Assembly: GCF_000344135.1 (NCBI RefSeq)
Contig: NZ_BAOP01000002.1
Coordinates: forward strand, 1 to 64,000
Reading direction: 5' to 3'
DNA length: 64,000 nucleotides
DNA from: Gordonia malaquae NBRC 108250
Lineage (GTDB): Bacteria > Actinomycetota > Actinomycetes > Mycobacteriales > Mycobacteriaceae
Below the pieces are notes generated by a model. That model was given only the letters and a program-made list of their open reading frames with translations, was not told the origin of the DNA and ran no database searches. The position numbers and the translations under genes are program-made. Of the stretch, positions 15,722 through 25,557 are shown piece by piece (the stretch's first letter is position 1; the number at the start of each line of letters is the position of its first letter).

Positions 15722-16890
15722 TCAGTAGACGGGCATGGTCGGATCGACAGTCGCCGCCCAGGACGCTATTCCGCCGCCCAAGTGGACGGCGTCGGCGAAG
15801 CCTTCACGGCGCAGCGCGGCGAGTGCCTGCGCCGAACGGACACCGGTCTTGCAGTAGAGGACTATTCGGCGGTCGTGCGGGATGTCTCCCAACGCACGTC
15901 CGGACAGGACGTCGTCCAGCGGGATCAGCGTCGCGCCGTCGATCCTGTTGATCTCGAACTCGACGGGTTCACGAACGTCGATGACGGCGGGCGCAGCAGG
16001 GCCGTCCAGCGCGTCGCGCAGCTCACGGGCCGTCCAGGTGGCGCCGACCGCAGCGGCGGCGGCGTCGTCCGAGACCACGCCGCAGAAATCGTCATAGTCG
16101 ATGAGCTCGGTGATCTGAGCGCCCGCCGGGTCTCGTTCCAGACGGACGGTCCGGTACGTCATCGCCAACGCGTCGTAGACCATCAGCCTGCCGAGCAGCG
16201 AGTCACCGAGACCGCAGATCAACTTCACGGTCTCGGTCGCCATGATCGAACCGATCGACGCACACAGGACGCCCAGCACTCCGCCCTCGGCGCACGACGG
16301 CACCGAACCCGGCGGCGGGGCCTGCGGATACAGATCCCGCAGATTGCGCCCGCGCCCATCCGGCGCGTTCTGCCAGAAGACCGACACCTGCCCGTCGAAC
16401 CGGAAGATCGATCCCCACACGACCGGCTTTCGCGCGAGAACAGCGGCGTCGTTGCACAGGTAGCGGGTGGCGAAGTTGTCGGCGCCGTCGACGATCACGT
16501 CATAGTCCGCGAACAACTCCACGGCGTCCGCCGCTTCCAGACGCTGATCGTGGACGACGACGTCGACGAGCGGGTTCACCGCCGCGATCGAGTCGCGCGC
16601 ACTGTGCGTCTTGGGCCGTCCGAGGTCGGCGACACCGTGGATCACCTGACGCTGCAGGTTCGACTCGTCGACGGTGTCGAAGTCGATGATCCCGATCGTT
16701 CCGACTCCCGCGGCTGCGAGGTAGAGCAACGTCGGCGAACCGAGGCCGCCTGCGCCGAGCACGAGGACACGTGCGTTCTTGAGTCGGCGCTGTCCGGTGA
16801 CACCGACGTCGGGAATGATCAGGTGCCTGCTGTAGCGGGCCACCTCGTCGCGGGAGAGTTCAGCGCTCGGCGCGACGAGCGGGGGAAGGC

Positions 16891-16894
<4 letters not shown>
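15722..16894 (-). CDS. moeZ: MoeZ adenylyltransferase/sulfurtransferase
   Basis: A 390-residue fusion of a ThiF/MoeB-type E1 adenylation domain and a C-terminal rhodanese domain. It activates and thiocarboxylates sulfur-carrier proteins (CysO, MoaD) for cysteine and molybdopterin synthesis. G-A-G-G-L-G-S-P (ATP binding) and D-G-A-D-N-F lie in the first domain; P-S-C-A-E-G-G carries the adenylation-domain Cys; Y-C-K-T-G-V-R-S is the rhodanese active site. I chose ATG 16894, which overlaps the DUF3152 stop as ATGA; ATG 16918 is an alternative. Confidence 0.95.
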
Positions 16895-18629
<1,735 letters not shown>

Positions 18630-18650
18630 CTCGGACGTCCCACACACGAG

Positions 18651-18682
18651 AAGAGACCGCCGGGCGCACCCGGCGGTCTCTT
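18651..18682. terminator. Bidirectional hairpin terminator
   Basis: A 14-bp perfect stem, AAGAGACCGCCGGG / CCCGGCGGTCTCTT, with a 4-nt loop, between the convergent TetR gene and DUF3107 gene. The A-rich and T-rich ends of the arms give a weak U-tract in both directions. Confidence 0.85.
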
Positions 18683-18699
18683 GGTGTCAGGGGACGGGG

Positions 18700-18930
18700 T
18701 CAGGCGCCGAAGCCGACCCGGCGTGTCTCGGCGCTGCCGATCTCCACGTAGGCGATCTTCGACGACGGGACGAGGACCTGCGAGCCCTTCTCATCGACGA
18801 GTTCCAGAACTGCGTCCGTGCCGTCGAGGGCCGCAGCCACCTTGGCCTGCACGTCGTCGATGGCCGCAGTGGCGTTCACAGCCAGCTCACGGGGGTTGTT
18901 GTCGATGCCGATCTTCACCTCAACGCTCAT
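18700..18930 (-). CDS. DUF3107 family protein (TB9.4-like)
   Basis: A 76-residue protein of DUF3107, the family of M. tuberculosis TB9.4 (Rv3208A). It opens with V-E-V-K-I-G-I-D-N-N-P-R-E and has V-P-S-S-K-I-A-Y-V-E-I-G near the C-terminus. Function unknown. TAGAGT at 18939-18944, which includes the stop codon of the upstream ferritin-like gene, lies 8 nt before ATG, so a leaderless transcript starting inside the previous gene is plausible. Confidence 0.9.
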   Translation of the reverse strand: MSVEVKIGIDNNPRELAVNATAAIDDVQAKVAAALDGTDAVLELVDEKGSQVLVPSSKIAYVEIGSAETRRVGFGA

Positions 18931-18941
18931 GGCGACCGACT

Positions 18942-19586
18942 CTACGCGAGATTCAGATCGGCCATCCGCTGCCCGTGCCGTTCGGCGATCGCATCGAAGA
19001 ACGTGGCCGCGGTGGCGAGTGTCGCGTCACTGGCGAAGAGGAGATCCATCATCTCGTCCTCTTCGGCGAGAACCCACTGCATGTGAGTGATCGCCTCACC
19101 GAGCAGGCGCCGTGCCCACAGGGTCAACGGCGACCGCAGAGCGGGATCGGCGGCGATCGCCGCACGCACCTGAGTGACCGCGAACTCCGACGAACCCGTG
19201 CTCTCCATGACGGCCTTCATCACGGTCTGCGTCTCGGCAGGCATCGCGTGAGCGAGCTCGGCGTAGAAGTCCGCGGCGAGACCATCGCCGATGTACACCT
19301 TGACCAGGGCTTCCAGCCACGAGCTCGGCATGGTGACTCGGTGATACTCATCGAAGACCTTGGCGTGTCGTGCGACCGCGTCGTCGGGATCACCGCCTGC
19401 TTTGACCAACTCTGCGGAGAGTTCCTCGAAGTGGCCCATCTCGGCCGCGATCATGCGGGCGATCGCGACTCGGTCGGAGGTCGTCGGCGCCATCGCCGAC
19501 TCGTCGATCAGCCGGTAACACGCGGCGAACTCGCCTGCGAGGAGGACTTCGTAGAGCTTGACGATGGCGTTCGACGTGTTCGACAT
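18942..19586 (-). CDS. Ferritin-like fold protein
   Basis: A 214-residue all-helical protein with ferritin-like metal-ligand spacing: G-E-F-A-A-C-Y in the first helix, A-E-M-G-H-F-E-E in the second and E-A-I-T-H-M-Q-W in a late helix. It matches Rv3210c by position. Whether it binds a di-iron centre is not tested. I chose ATG 19586 because TACTGT (19594-19599) lies 7 nt before it, typical of leaderless starts here; a TTG at 19604 would lie upstream of that -10. Confidence 0.85.
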   Translation of the reverse strand: MSNTSNAIVKLYEVLLAGEFAACYRLIDESAMAPTTSDRVAIARMIAAEMGHFEELSAELVKAGGDPDDAVARHAKVFDEYHRVTMPSSWLEALVKVYIGDGLAADFYAELAHAMPAETQTVMKAVMESTGSSEFAVTQVRAAIAADPALRSPLTLWARRLLGEAITHMQWVLAEEDEMMDLLFASDATLATAATFFDAIAERHGQRMADLNLA

Positions 19587-19795
19587 GGGAGCAACAGTAT
19601 GCAAGGCGGTACACTCGGGCCAGACGTGGGGAAGAATCCCGCCGCTCTGGTGCCGAGTTCAACGGGCGCCGCCGGACCAGACGACCGCGTCACACCTTGA
19701 GCGCGCACCGCAGATGCCACGCCGAGGGCCTGCCCCGCAGGACCCCGCGAAGCCGATGTGTGCGTGCACAGCACACGAGAGGCATACAACCGCAC

Positions 19796-21373
19796 ATGAC
19801 AACCGACACCAGCGTGGACGACTCGATCCAGACGACGATCGTCGACGAGGATCACCAGGCCCCGACCTTCACCGAATTGGGCGTGGACGGCGCCATCGTC
19901 GCAGCACTCGCCGCCGACGGCAAAGAACGCACCTTCGCCATCCAGGAGCTCACCCTCCCGCTCGCGATCGCAGGCTCCGACCTCATCGGTCAGGCCCGCA
20001 CCGGCATGGGCAAGACCTACGGCTTCGGCGTCCCCCTGCTGCACCGCCTGGTGACCGCCGAGGCGTCCGGGCTGCGCGCCCTCGACACCACTCCGCGCGC
20101 TCTGATCATCGTCCCGACGCGCGAACTGTGCGTCCAGGTGACCGAGGATCTCGTCACGGCGTCGAAGGGCGTCGACGTGACCCTCTCGGACGGCGCCGTT
20201 CGCCCGTTGAAGATCACCTCGATCTACGGCGGCCGCCCGTACGAGCAGCAGATCGCGGAGCTGCAGGGCGGAGTCGACGTCGTCGTCGGCACGCCCGGCC
20301 GTCTCCTCGACCTCGCACAGCAGGGCCACCTGATCCTCGGAAAGGTCGGCATCCTCGTCCTCGACGAGGCCGACGAGATGCTCGACCTCGGATTCCTCCC
20401 GGACATCGAACGAATCATGGGCGCGCTGCCCGCCGACCGCCAGACGATGCTGTTCTCGGCGACCATGCCGGGCCCGATCGTGACGCTGGCGCGCACGTTC
20501 CTGAACCGCCCGACGCACATCCGCGCCGAGCAGGCGAACGACTCCGCCGTCCACGAGCGCACCAAGCAGTACGTGTACCGCGCACATGCTCTCGACAAGG
20601 CCGAGCTCGTCGCCCGCATTCTGCAGGCCGACGGCCGCGGCGCCACGATGATCTTCACCCGTACCAAGCGAACCGCGCAGAAGGTGGCCGATGATCTCGC
20701 CGAGCGCGGCTTCAAGGTCGGCGCGGTGCACGGCGACCTCGGCCAGGTGGCCCGCGAGAAGTCGCTCGGCAAGTTCCGAGACGGTACCGTCGACGTGCTC
20801 GTCGCCACCGACGTCGCCGCCCGCGGCATCGACATCGACGACGTGACTCACGTGATCAACTACCAGTGCCCCGAAGACGACAAGACCTACGTGCACCGCA
20901 TCGGTCGCACCGGTCGCGCCGGCCGCACCGGCATCGCGGTGACCCTCGTCGATTGGGACGAAATCCACCGGTGGGAACTGATCAACAAGGCCCTCGGACT
21001 CGGCATCCCCGAGCCGGTTGAGACGTACTCGACGTCCGATCACCTCCGTGAAGAACTGTCGATCCCGGAGAACGCCGACGGTCGCGTCGAGGGCGCCCGC
21101 CAGACGTCGGAGGAACGTCGCGAGGCTCGGGCCGACCGCCCGAAGCGTGAGCGCACCCGCACCCGTCGACGCACCCGTGGCGGCGAGTCCGCAAGCTCAT
21201 CGGAGTCGTCTGCCGACACGCAGGCGCCCGCCGATTCCGACGACGCCGCACCGGCGCAGGAGTCGGCGACCGACGACAAGCCGCGCCGCCCCCGCCGACG
21301 TCGTCGCCGTTCGGGTGGCAAGCCCGCCGGTGACGCCGCGGCCTCGGCGCCGTCCGACGGCGCGTCGGACTGA
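19796..21373 (+). CDS. rhlE: DEAD-box RNA helicase RhlE
   Basis: A 525-residue DEAD-box ATPase that remodels RNA; in mycobacteria RhlE associates with the RNA degradosome. Motifs in order: Q-motif region with F-A-I-Q-E, A-R-T-G-M-G-K-T, P-T-R-E-L, T-P-G-R-L, D-E-A-D, S-A-T, T-R-T-K-R, V-A-T-D-V-A-A-R-G-I-D, H-R-I-G-R-T-G-R. After about residue 440 a disordered Arg/Ser/Ala-rich tail ends in a basic cluster typical of RNA-binding tails. ATG 19796 gives the same length as Rv3211 (527). Confidence 0.95.
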   Translation: MTTDTSVDDSIQTTIVDEDHQAPTFTELGVDGAIVAALAADGKERTFAIQELTLPLAIAGSDLIGQARTGMGKTYGFGVPLLHRLVTAEASGLRALDTTPRALIIVPTRELCVQVTEDLVTASKGVDVTLSDGAVRPLKITSIYGGRPYEQQIAELQGGVDVVVGTPGRLLDLAQQGHLILGKVGILVLDEADEMLDLGFLPDIERIMGALPADRQTMLFSATMPGPIVTLARTFLNRPTHIRAEQANDSAVHERTKQYVYRAHALDKAELVARILQADGRGATMIFTRTKRTAQKVADDLAERGFKVGAVHGDLGQVAREKSLGKFRDGTVDVLVATDVAARGIDIDDVTHVINYQCPEDDKTYVHRIGRTGRAGRTGIAVTLVDWDEIHRWELINKALGLGIPEPVETYSTSDHLREELSIPENADGRVEGARQTSEERREARADRPKRERTRTRRRTRGGESASSSESSADTQAPADSDDAAPAQESATDDKPRRPRRRRRRSGGKPAGDAAASAPSDGASD

Positions 21374-21395
21374 CTGTTTCCGTACTGTCTCCAGC

Positions 21396-22667
21396 ATGGG
21401 GAATTCTCATCCGCCGGAGCGCCGGACCCGCGTCGACCTGATCGTGACGGCGGTGATCGTCGTCCTGGTCGTCGTGGGCGCTCTGGTGGTGTGGGCGATG
21501 AGTGACGCCCGGCAGACCGACCTGCAGACCGCTGCGACGGCGCCGCCCACTCCGGCGGCCGCCGAGGAGAGTCCCCGTGCCCTGACACCCGTGTGGACGG
21601 CGCGGTCGGCCGCGACGAAGATCCCGCAGCTGACAGCCGCATCGGTGATCACCGCCGACGGCGGGACCGTCACCGCACACGATCCCGCAACCGGAGCGTC
21701 CCGCTGGTCGTACAGCCGCGCCGACGACCTGTGCGCGGCGCTCGCGGCATGGCCGGGCGGCGCGGACAAGGTTCTCGCCGTCTATCGGAACAGTCGCGGG
21801 TGCAGCGAGGTGACCGGTCTCCGCGGCGACACCGGCCTTCGGTCCGGCAGCCGCACCAGTGACGCCGATGACGACGTCACACTCTCGTACGACGGCGACT
21901 ACGTCGTCTCGGCAGGCGGCACTCGCCTGGAGACGTGGGGGACCAATCTCGTCCGCGGCATCGAGTACGGCCGATCGGCGCTCGTGAACCCTGGCAAGAC
22001 CCCCGGCCGGACCAACTGTCACCTCTACTCCGCGGTGCCCGGAGGAAGCCGTGTCGGCATCGTCGAACGCTGCGACGGCGACCTCGGCTACCGGTTGACC
22101 GTCATCGGCACCGATCAGGACTCCGATGAGCGGATCATCCAGTGGGGCACCACGATGCTGACGTCCACGTCGCACGGCCCGGCGCCCGCGATCATCGGCG
22201 GCAGCAACCAGGCGTTCGCCGTATACGACGGCGGCGTGGACGACACCGGGGAGGCGACACGGCCGTCCGGCCCCCGGATCCGCGTGTACTCGCCGCAGGC
22301 CGAACCCGTGTCGGCGCACTCCGTCGCCGGTGACGTCGCATTGCCCACGTCGACCGCTCCCATCGTCGACTCCGGCGTGATCACCGTCTGGACGGGAACG
22401 GGCACCGTTGTCCTCGACGGCACGTCGACCGTCCCGATGTACCAGATCCCGGGCACGGTCGGCCCGGGATCGGTGATGGCGGGCGAGCTGTTGCTCCCCA
22501 TGCCCGGGCGGATCAGCGTCCGCCAACTGTCGGACGGCCGCGAAGTCCGGACGATCAGGGTCGACCGCGGCGGCTACGACACAGACGGCACGCATCCCGT
22601 CGCCGTCCGAGTCCTCGGACGGTGGGTGGTCGAACAGCGCGGCCCGGTCATCGCCGCCCTCTCGTAG
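21396..22667 (+). CDS. Membrane-anchored beta-propeller protein (Rv3212-like)
   Basis: A 423-residue protein with one N-terminal transmembrane helix at about 18-36, a Pro/Ala linker and an extracytoplasmic domain of repeating beta segments such as T-A-H-D-P-A-T-G-A-S-R-W-S-Y, typical of PQQ-type beta-propellers. No catalytic motif. It matches Rv3212 in place and length. TACTGT (21383-21388) is 7 nt before ATG, so it is probably leaderless. Its stop is 3 nt from the convergent ParA-like gene, with no terminator between them. Confidence 0.8.
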   Translation: MGNSHPPERRTRVDLIVTAVIVVLVVVGALVVWAMSDARQTDLQTAATAPPTPAAAEESPRALTPVWTARSAATKIPQLTAASVITADGGTVTAHDPATGASRWSYSRADDLCAALAAWPGGADKVLAVYRNSRGCSEVTGLRGDTGLRSGSRTSDADDDVTLSYDGDYVVSAGGTRLETWGTNLVRGIEYGRSALVNPGKTPGRTNCHLYSAVPGGSRVGIVERCDGDLGYRLTVIGTDQDSDERIIQWGTTMLTSTSHGPAPAIIGGSNQAFAVYDGGVDDTGEATRPSGPRIRVYSPQAEPVSAHSVAGDVALPTSTAPIVDSGVITVWTGTGTVVLDGTSTVPMYQIPGTVGPGSVMAGELLLPMPGRISVRQLSDGREVRTIRVDRGGYDTDGTHPVAVRVLGRWVVEQRGPVIAALS

Positions 22668-22670
22668 CGG

Positions 22671-23462
22671 CTATTCGCTGATCTCGTACGTCGCGATGTC
22701 CGCGCCGTTCCAGTATGCCCGCAGATTGTCGGCGAGCTCGCGGTATGCGGTGGCGCCCTTGTTCTTGCGTCCGCGCATTACCGACGCACCGGACGCCGAG
22801 GCCTCCGCGAAACGCACAGTGCGCGGGATCGGCGGGTTCAGGACCGGCATGTCGTACCGGTCCGACACGTCGGCCAAGACGTCACGGCTGTGTGTGGTTC
22901 GCGCGTCGAACAGTGTCGCCACGGTCCCGAGCATCGTCAGGTTCGGGTTGGTGATCTGCTGCACCTCGGTGACGGTGCGCAGGAGCTGCCCCACTCCGCG
23001 GTGAGCGAGGGTCTCGCACTGCAGAGGAACCACGACTTCGTCGGCCGCGGTGAGTCCGTTGAGAGTCAGGACGCCGAGCGACGGCGGGCAGTCGACGAGG
23101 ATCACGTCATAGTCCTGCGCCACTTCGGCGAGCGCTCGCTTGAGTGCGTACTCACGGCCCGGACGCATCAGGAGCAGCGCTTCCGCACCCGCGAGGTCGA
23201 TCGTCGCGGGCAGCAGGGTCACGCCGTCGTCGGTGTCGAGGAGGACGTCTGCGATGTCCTCGGCGCCGATCAGCACGTCGTGGACCGACTTCGAGATCTG
23301 ATCCGGGTCGTGTCCGAGGGAGAAGGTGAGGCAGCCCTGGGGGTCGAGATCGACGACGAGGACCGAGACGTCCTGGTCGGCGAGCGCTGCCCCGACCGAC
23401 GCTGTGGTCGTGGTCTTCGCCACGCCGCCCTTCTGGTTCGCGATGGCGAGAGTGCGCGTCAT
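22671..23462 (-). CDS. ParA/Soj-like ATPase
   Basis: A 263-residue ParA/MinD-type ATPase with the deviant Walker A K-G-G-V-A-K-T-T-T near the N-terminus, V-D-L-D-P-Q-G (Walker A') and V-D-C-P-P-S (Walker B). No ParB or parS is nearby, so it is a solitary ParA paralogue (Rv3213c-like), not the chromosome-partition ATPase; its cargo is unknown. ATG 23462 is supported by TATGGT (23470-23475) 7 nt upstream; an ATG at 23474 overlaps that hexamer. Confidence 0.9.
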   Translation of the reverse strand: MTRTLAIANQKGGVAKTTTTASVGAALADQDVSVLVVDLDPQGCLTFSLGHDPDQISKSVHDVLIGAEDIADVLLDTDDGVTLLPATIDLAGAEALLLMRPGREYALKRALAEVAQDYDVILVDCPPSLGVLTLNGLTAADEVVVPLQCETLAHRGVGQLLRTVTEVQQITNPNLTMLGTVATLFDARTTHSRDVLADVSDRYDMPVLNPPIPRTVRFAEASASGASVMRGRKNKGATAYRELADNLRAYWNGADIATYEISE

Positions 23463-23527
23463 GGCCCCAACCATACGTTCACCCGGTTACACAAGGGGCA
23501 TCGCGTGGCACGGCCCACATCGGGCCT

Positions 23528-23959
23528 CTACTCCTCGGCGTCCGGCGGCAGCGATTCGGCGTTGAGCCACTGCAACGACGGCGGCGAGAACAGCAGGCCG
23601 AGCACACCGAGCGCGACTATTCCGACGGGAGCGCCGATTGATGGCAGGTTACTGCTCGTCAGCAGGGCGTACGCGACGGGGAGCAGAAGGATCTGCGCCA
23701 TCACACCGATCGCGCGACCCCACCGCTTGCCGAGGCTCAAGCCGATCCCGCCCGCCATCACGGCGCCGCCGATCACGGTGAACCACACAGCGGTGCCGTA
23801 CCCGCTGATCGACTCCTCGTGGTGGCCGGTGGCTTCGCGGACCACGTAGACCACGGCGACGATGAGGCCGAGGAGACCCTCTGCTGCGATGGCCCATCCG
23901 GCCCAGCGCAGCGTCGACGGAACGACGGCGGACTCGGGCGTGGGATCGGTACTGCTCAC
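23528..23959 (-). CDS. Four-helix integral membrane protein (Rv3217c-like)
   Basis: A 142-residue hydrophobic protein with four predicted membrane helices and short loops; no enzymatic motif. GTG start at 23959 follows TACTCT (23967-23972) by 7 nt, a leaderless layout. Size and position match Rv3217c. In M. tuberculosis gpm2, entC and Rv3216 lie between it and the ParA gene; they are absent here. Function unknown. Confidence 0.8.
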   Translation of the reverse strand: MSSTDPTPESAVVPSTLRWAGWAIAAEGLLGLIVAVVYVVREATGHHEESISGYGTAVWFTVIGGAVMAGGIGLSLGKRWGRAIGVMAQILLLPVAYALLTSSNLPSIGAPVGIVALGVLGLLFSPPSLQWLNAESLPPDAEE

Positions 23960-24027
23960 ATACTCAAGAGTAGGTCGGACTCCCGCCGATTGGGACACCG
24001 GCCCCGCAGCCGATATCGTGTGGAGCC

Positions 24028-24975
24028 GTGCGTGTCATGCTGATCACCAACCCGTATGCGACCTTCACCACCGCTGAGGGTCGCGATGCGCTGGCGAACA
24101 CGCTCGACTCCCGGTTCAGCGTCGACGTCGAACGCACCACGCACCGAGGCCACGCGGGCGAGCTGGGCGCGATGGCCGTCCGCGAGGGCTACGACGCCGT
24201 GGTGGTGCACGGCGGCGACGGTTCGGTCAACGAGGTCGCCAACGGCATCCTGGGCGCGCCGGACGCCGACACTCCTGACTCCGCGTCGCTGCCCGCGCTC
24301 GGCGTGGTCCCCGGCGGCAGCGCGAACGTCTTCGCGCGGGCCCTCGGAGTCAGCCGGGACCCGCTGGCCGCGACCGCACAGTTGATGACCCTTCTCGACT
24401 CCGGTGCCCGCAGGCCGATCAGCCTCGGCCACACACTCAACCGCTGGTTCCTGTTCAACGCGGGAATGGGCATGGACGCGATCGTCGTGCGGCGGATGGA
24501 AGAACTGCGGCACAAGGGTCGGCGCGCGACGGCCGGCCGCTATCTGCGGACCACTGTCGGCTCGTTCTTCCGTCCCTCGGTGACACCTCCGTCGTTCACG
24601 GTCGAAGTTCCCGACCATGAACCGGTCGAGGGGGTGCGGTTCGGTTTCGTCAGCAACACCGGGCCCTGGACGTACCTGGGCACCCGCGCCATCCGGACGA
24701 ACCCCGGCACCGACTTCGAACACGGGTTGGGCATCTTCGCAGCAACATCCGTGTCAGTCCCCCGCAACATCGTGCTGGGTTCCAAACTTCTCCGCGGTGT
24801 GGAACCGACCGCCAAGCACGTGTTCCGCGACGACGACGTCGAGTGGGTCCGATTCCGCAGCGACAAGCCGGCCGATGTCCAGATGGACGGCGACTACCTG
24901 GGTGAATACACCTCACTCGACTTCGGTCACCGTCGGCATGTGCTCGACGTGGTGGCGCCTCCGCTTGGCTCGTAA
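24028..24975 (+). CDS. Diacylglycerol/sphingosine kinase family lipid kinase
   Basis: A 315-residue DAGK-catalytic-domain protein. I-T-N-P-Y-A opens it, the nucleotide loop is V-V-H-G-G-D-G-S-V-N-E near residue 65, and G-V-V-P-G-G-S-A-N-V-F-A-R follows. The C-terminal beta domain has V-Q-M-D-G-D-Y-L-G. The exact lipid substrate cannot be read from sequence; Rv3218 is the positional orthologue. GTG start with TATCGT (24014-24019) 8 nt upstream, so probably leaderless. whiB1 follows after a 259-bp gap. Confidence 0.9.
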   Translation: MRVMLITNPYATFTTAEGRDALANTLDSRFSVDVERTTHRGHAGELGAMAVREGYDAVVVHGGDGSVNEVANGILGAPDADTPDSASLPALGVVPGGSANVFARALGVSRDPLAATAQLMTLLDSGARRPISLGHTLNRWFLFNAGMGMDAIVVRRMEELRHKGRRATAGRYLRTTVGSFFRPSVTPPSFTVEVPDHEPVEGVRFGFVSNTGPWTYLGTRAIRTNPGTDFEHGLGIFAATSVSVPRNIVLGSKLLRGVEPTAKHVFRDDDVEWVRFRSDKPADVQMDGDYLGEYTSLDFGHRRHVLDVVAPPLGS

Positions 24976-25234
24976 CCCACTAGTTACCCGCCGGTAGACA
25001 TACGTTGGCCACGATGCCAACCCCTTGTGACGTATCCGGCATTCGCTGGCGACCTATAGCCAAACGTCGGTGCACAGTAGTACAACAGATAGTGACCGCA
25101 ACGACCGGCCCCCAGTTCTGCGCGCCGCCCCGCTCAGACATCGAGGAGGATTCCTCGTTGCAGCCCACACAATACGAACTGACGTGATTTCGTGTGCCCT
25201 GCGCACAGCGATGCATTTTTGAAGGAGTTTTGTC
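24976..25234 (+). promoter_or_regulatory. whiB1 upstream region
   Basis: A 259-bp gap before whiB1. AAGGAG at 25222-25227 is a strong Shine-Dalgarno, and CGAGGA-N4-TCCTCG (25142-25157) could form a small leader hairpin. In M. tuberculosis whiB1 is preceded by CRP-controlled promoter DNA; I see AT-rich patches around 25065-25100 but no -10/-35 pair or CRP palindrome I would defend. Confidence 0.4.
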
Positions 25235-25489
25235 ATGGATTGGCGTCACAAGGCCATCTGTCGCGATGAGGATCCCGAGCTGTTCTTCCCGGTCGGCACC
25301 AGCGGACCGGCCATTGCTCAGGTTGCAGACGCGAAGCTCGTCTGCCAGCGCTGCCCGGTGACCGCCGACTGCCTGTCCTGGGCACTTGAGACCGGCCAGG
25401 ACGCAGGCGTCTGGGGTGGCATGAGCGAAGACGAGCGTCGCGCGCTCAAGCGCCGCAACGCGCGCACCCGCGCCCGCAGCGCCGTCTGA
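25235..25489 (+). CDS. whiB1: WhiB1 Fe-S transcription factor
   Basis: An 84-residue Wbl protein. Cluster cysteines are C9, C37, C40 and C46; the turn is G-V-W-G-G; the C-terminus is Arg/Lys rich (R-R-A-L-K-R-R-N-A-R-T-R-A-R). WhiB1 is an essential NO-responsive [4Fe-4S] protein in mycobacteria that binds sigma-A. It lacks an AT-hook, separating it from WhiB7. A hairpin terminator follows the stop. Confidence 0.96.
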   Translation: MDWRHKAICRDEDPELFFPVGTSGPAIAQVADAKLVCQRCPVTADCLSWALETGQDAGVWGGMSEDERRALKRRNARTRARSAV

Positions 25490-25506
25490 CCTGCAGCACG
25501 TCGAAG

Positions 25507-25539
25507 AAGACCCCGACCGGATTCTCCGGTCGGGGTCTT
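25507..25539. terminator. Hairpin terminator after whiB1
   Basis: A 15-bp perfect stem AAGACCCCGACCGGA / TCCGGTCGGGGTCTT with a 3-nt loop and a following T. It lies between the convergent whiB1 and pdtaS stops and can serve both. Confidence 0.9.
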
Positions 25540-25557
25540 TGTCATTGCGGGGGCGTG

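Noticed and set aside
19508..21043. 511-codon minus-strand ORF over rhlE
   Set aside because: Antisense shadow of rhlE; rhlE motifs are complete on the plus strand.
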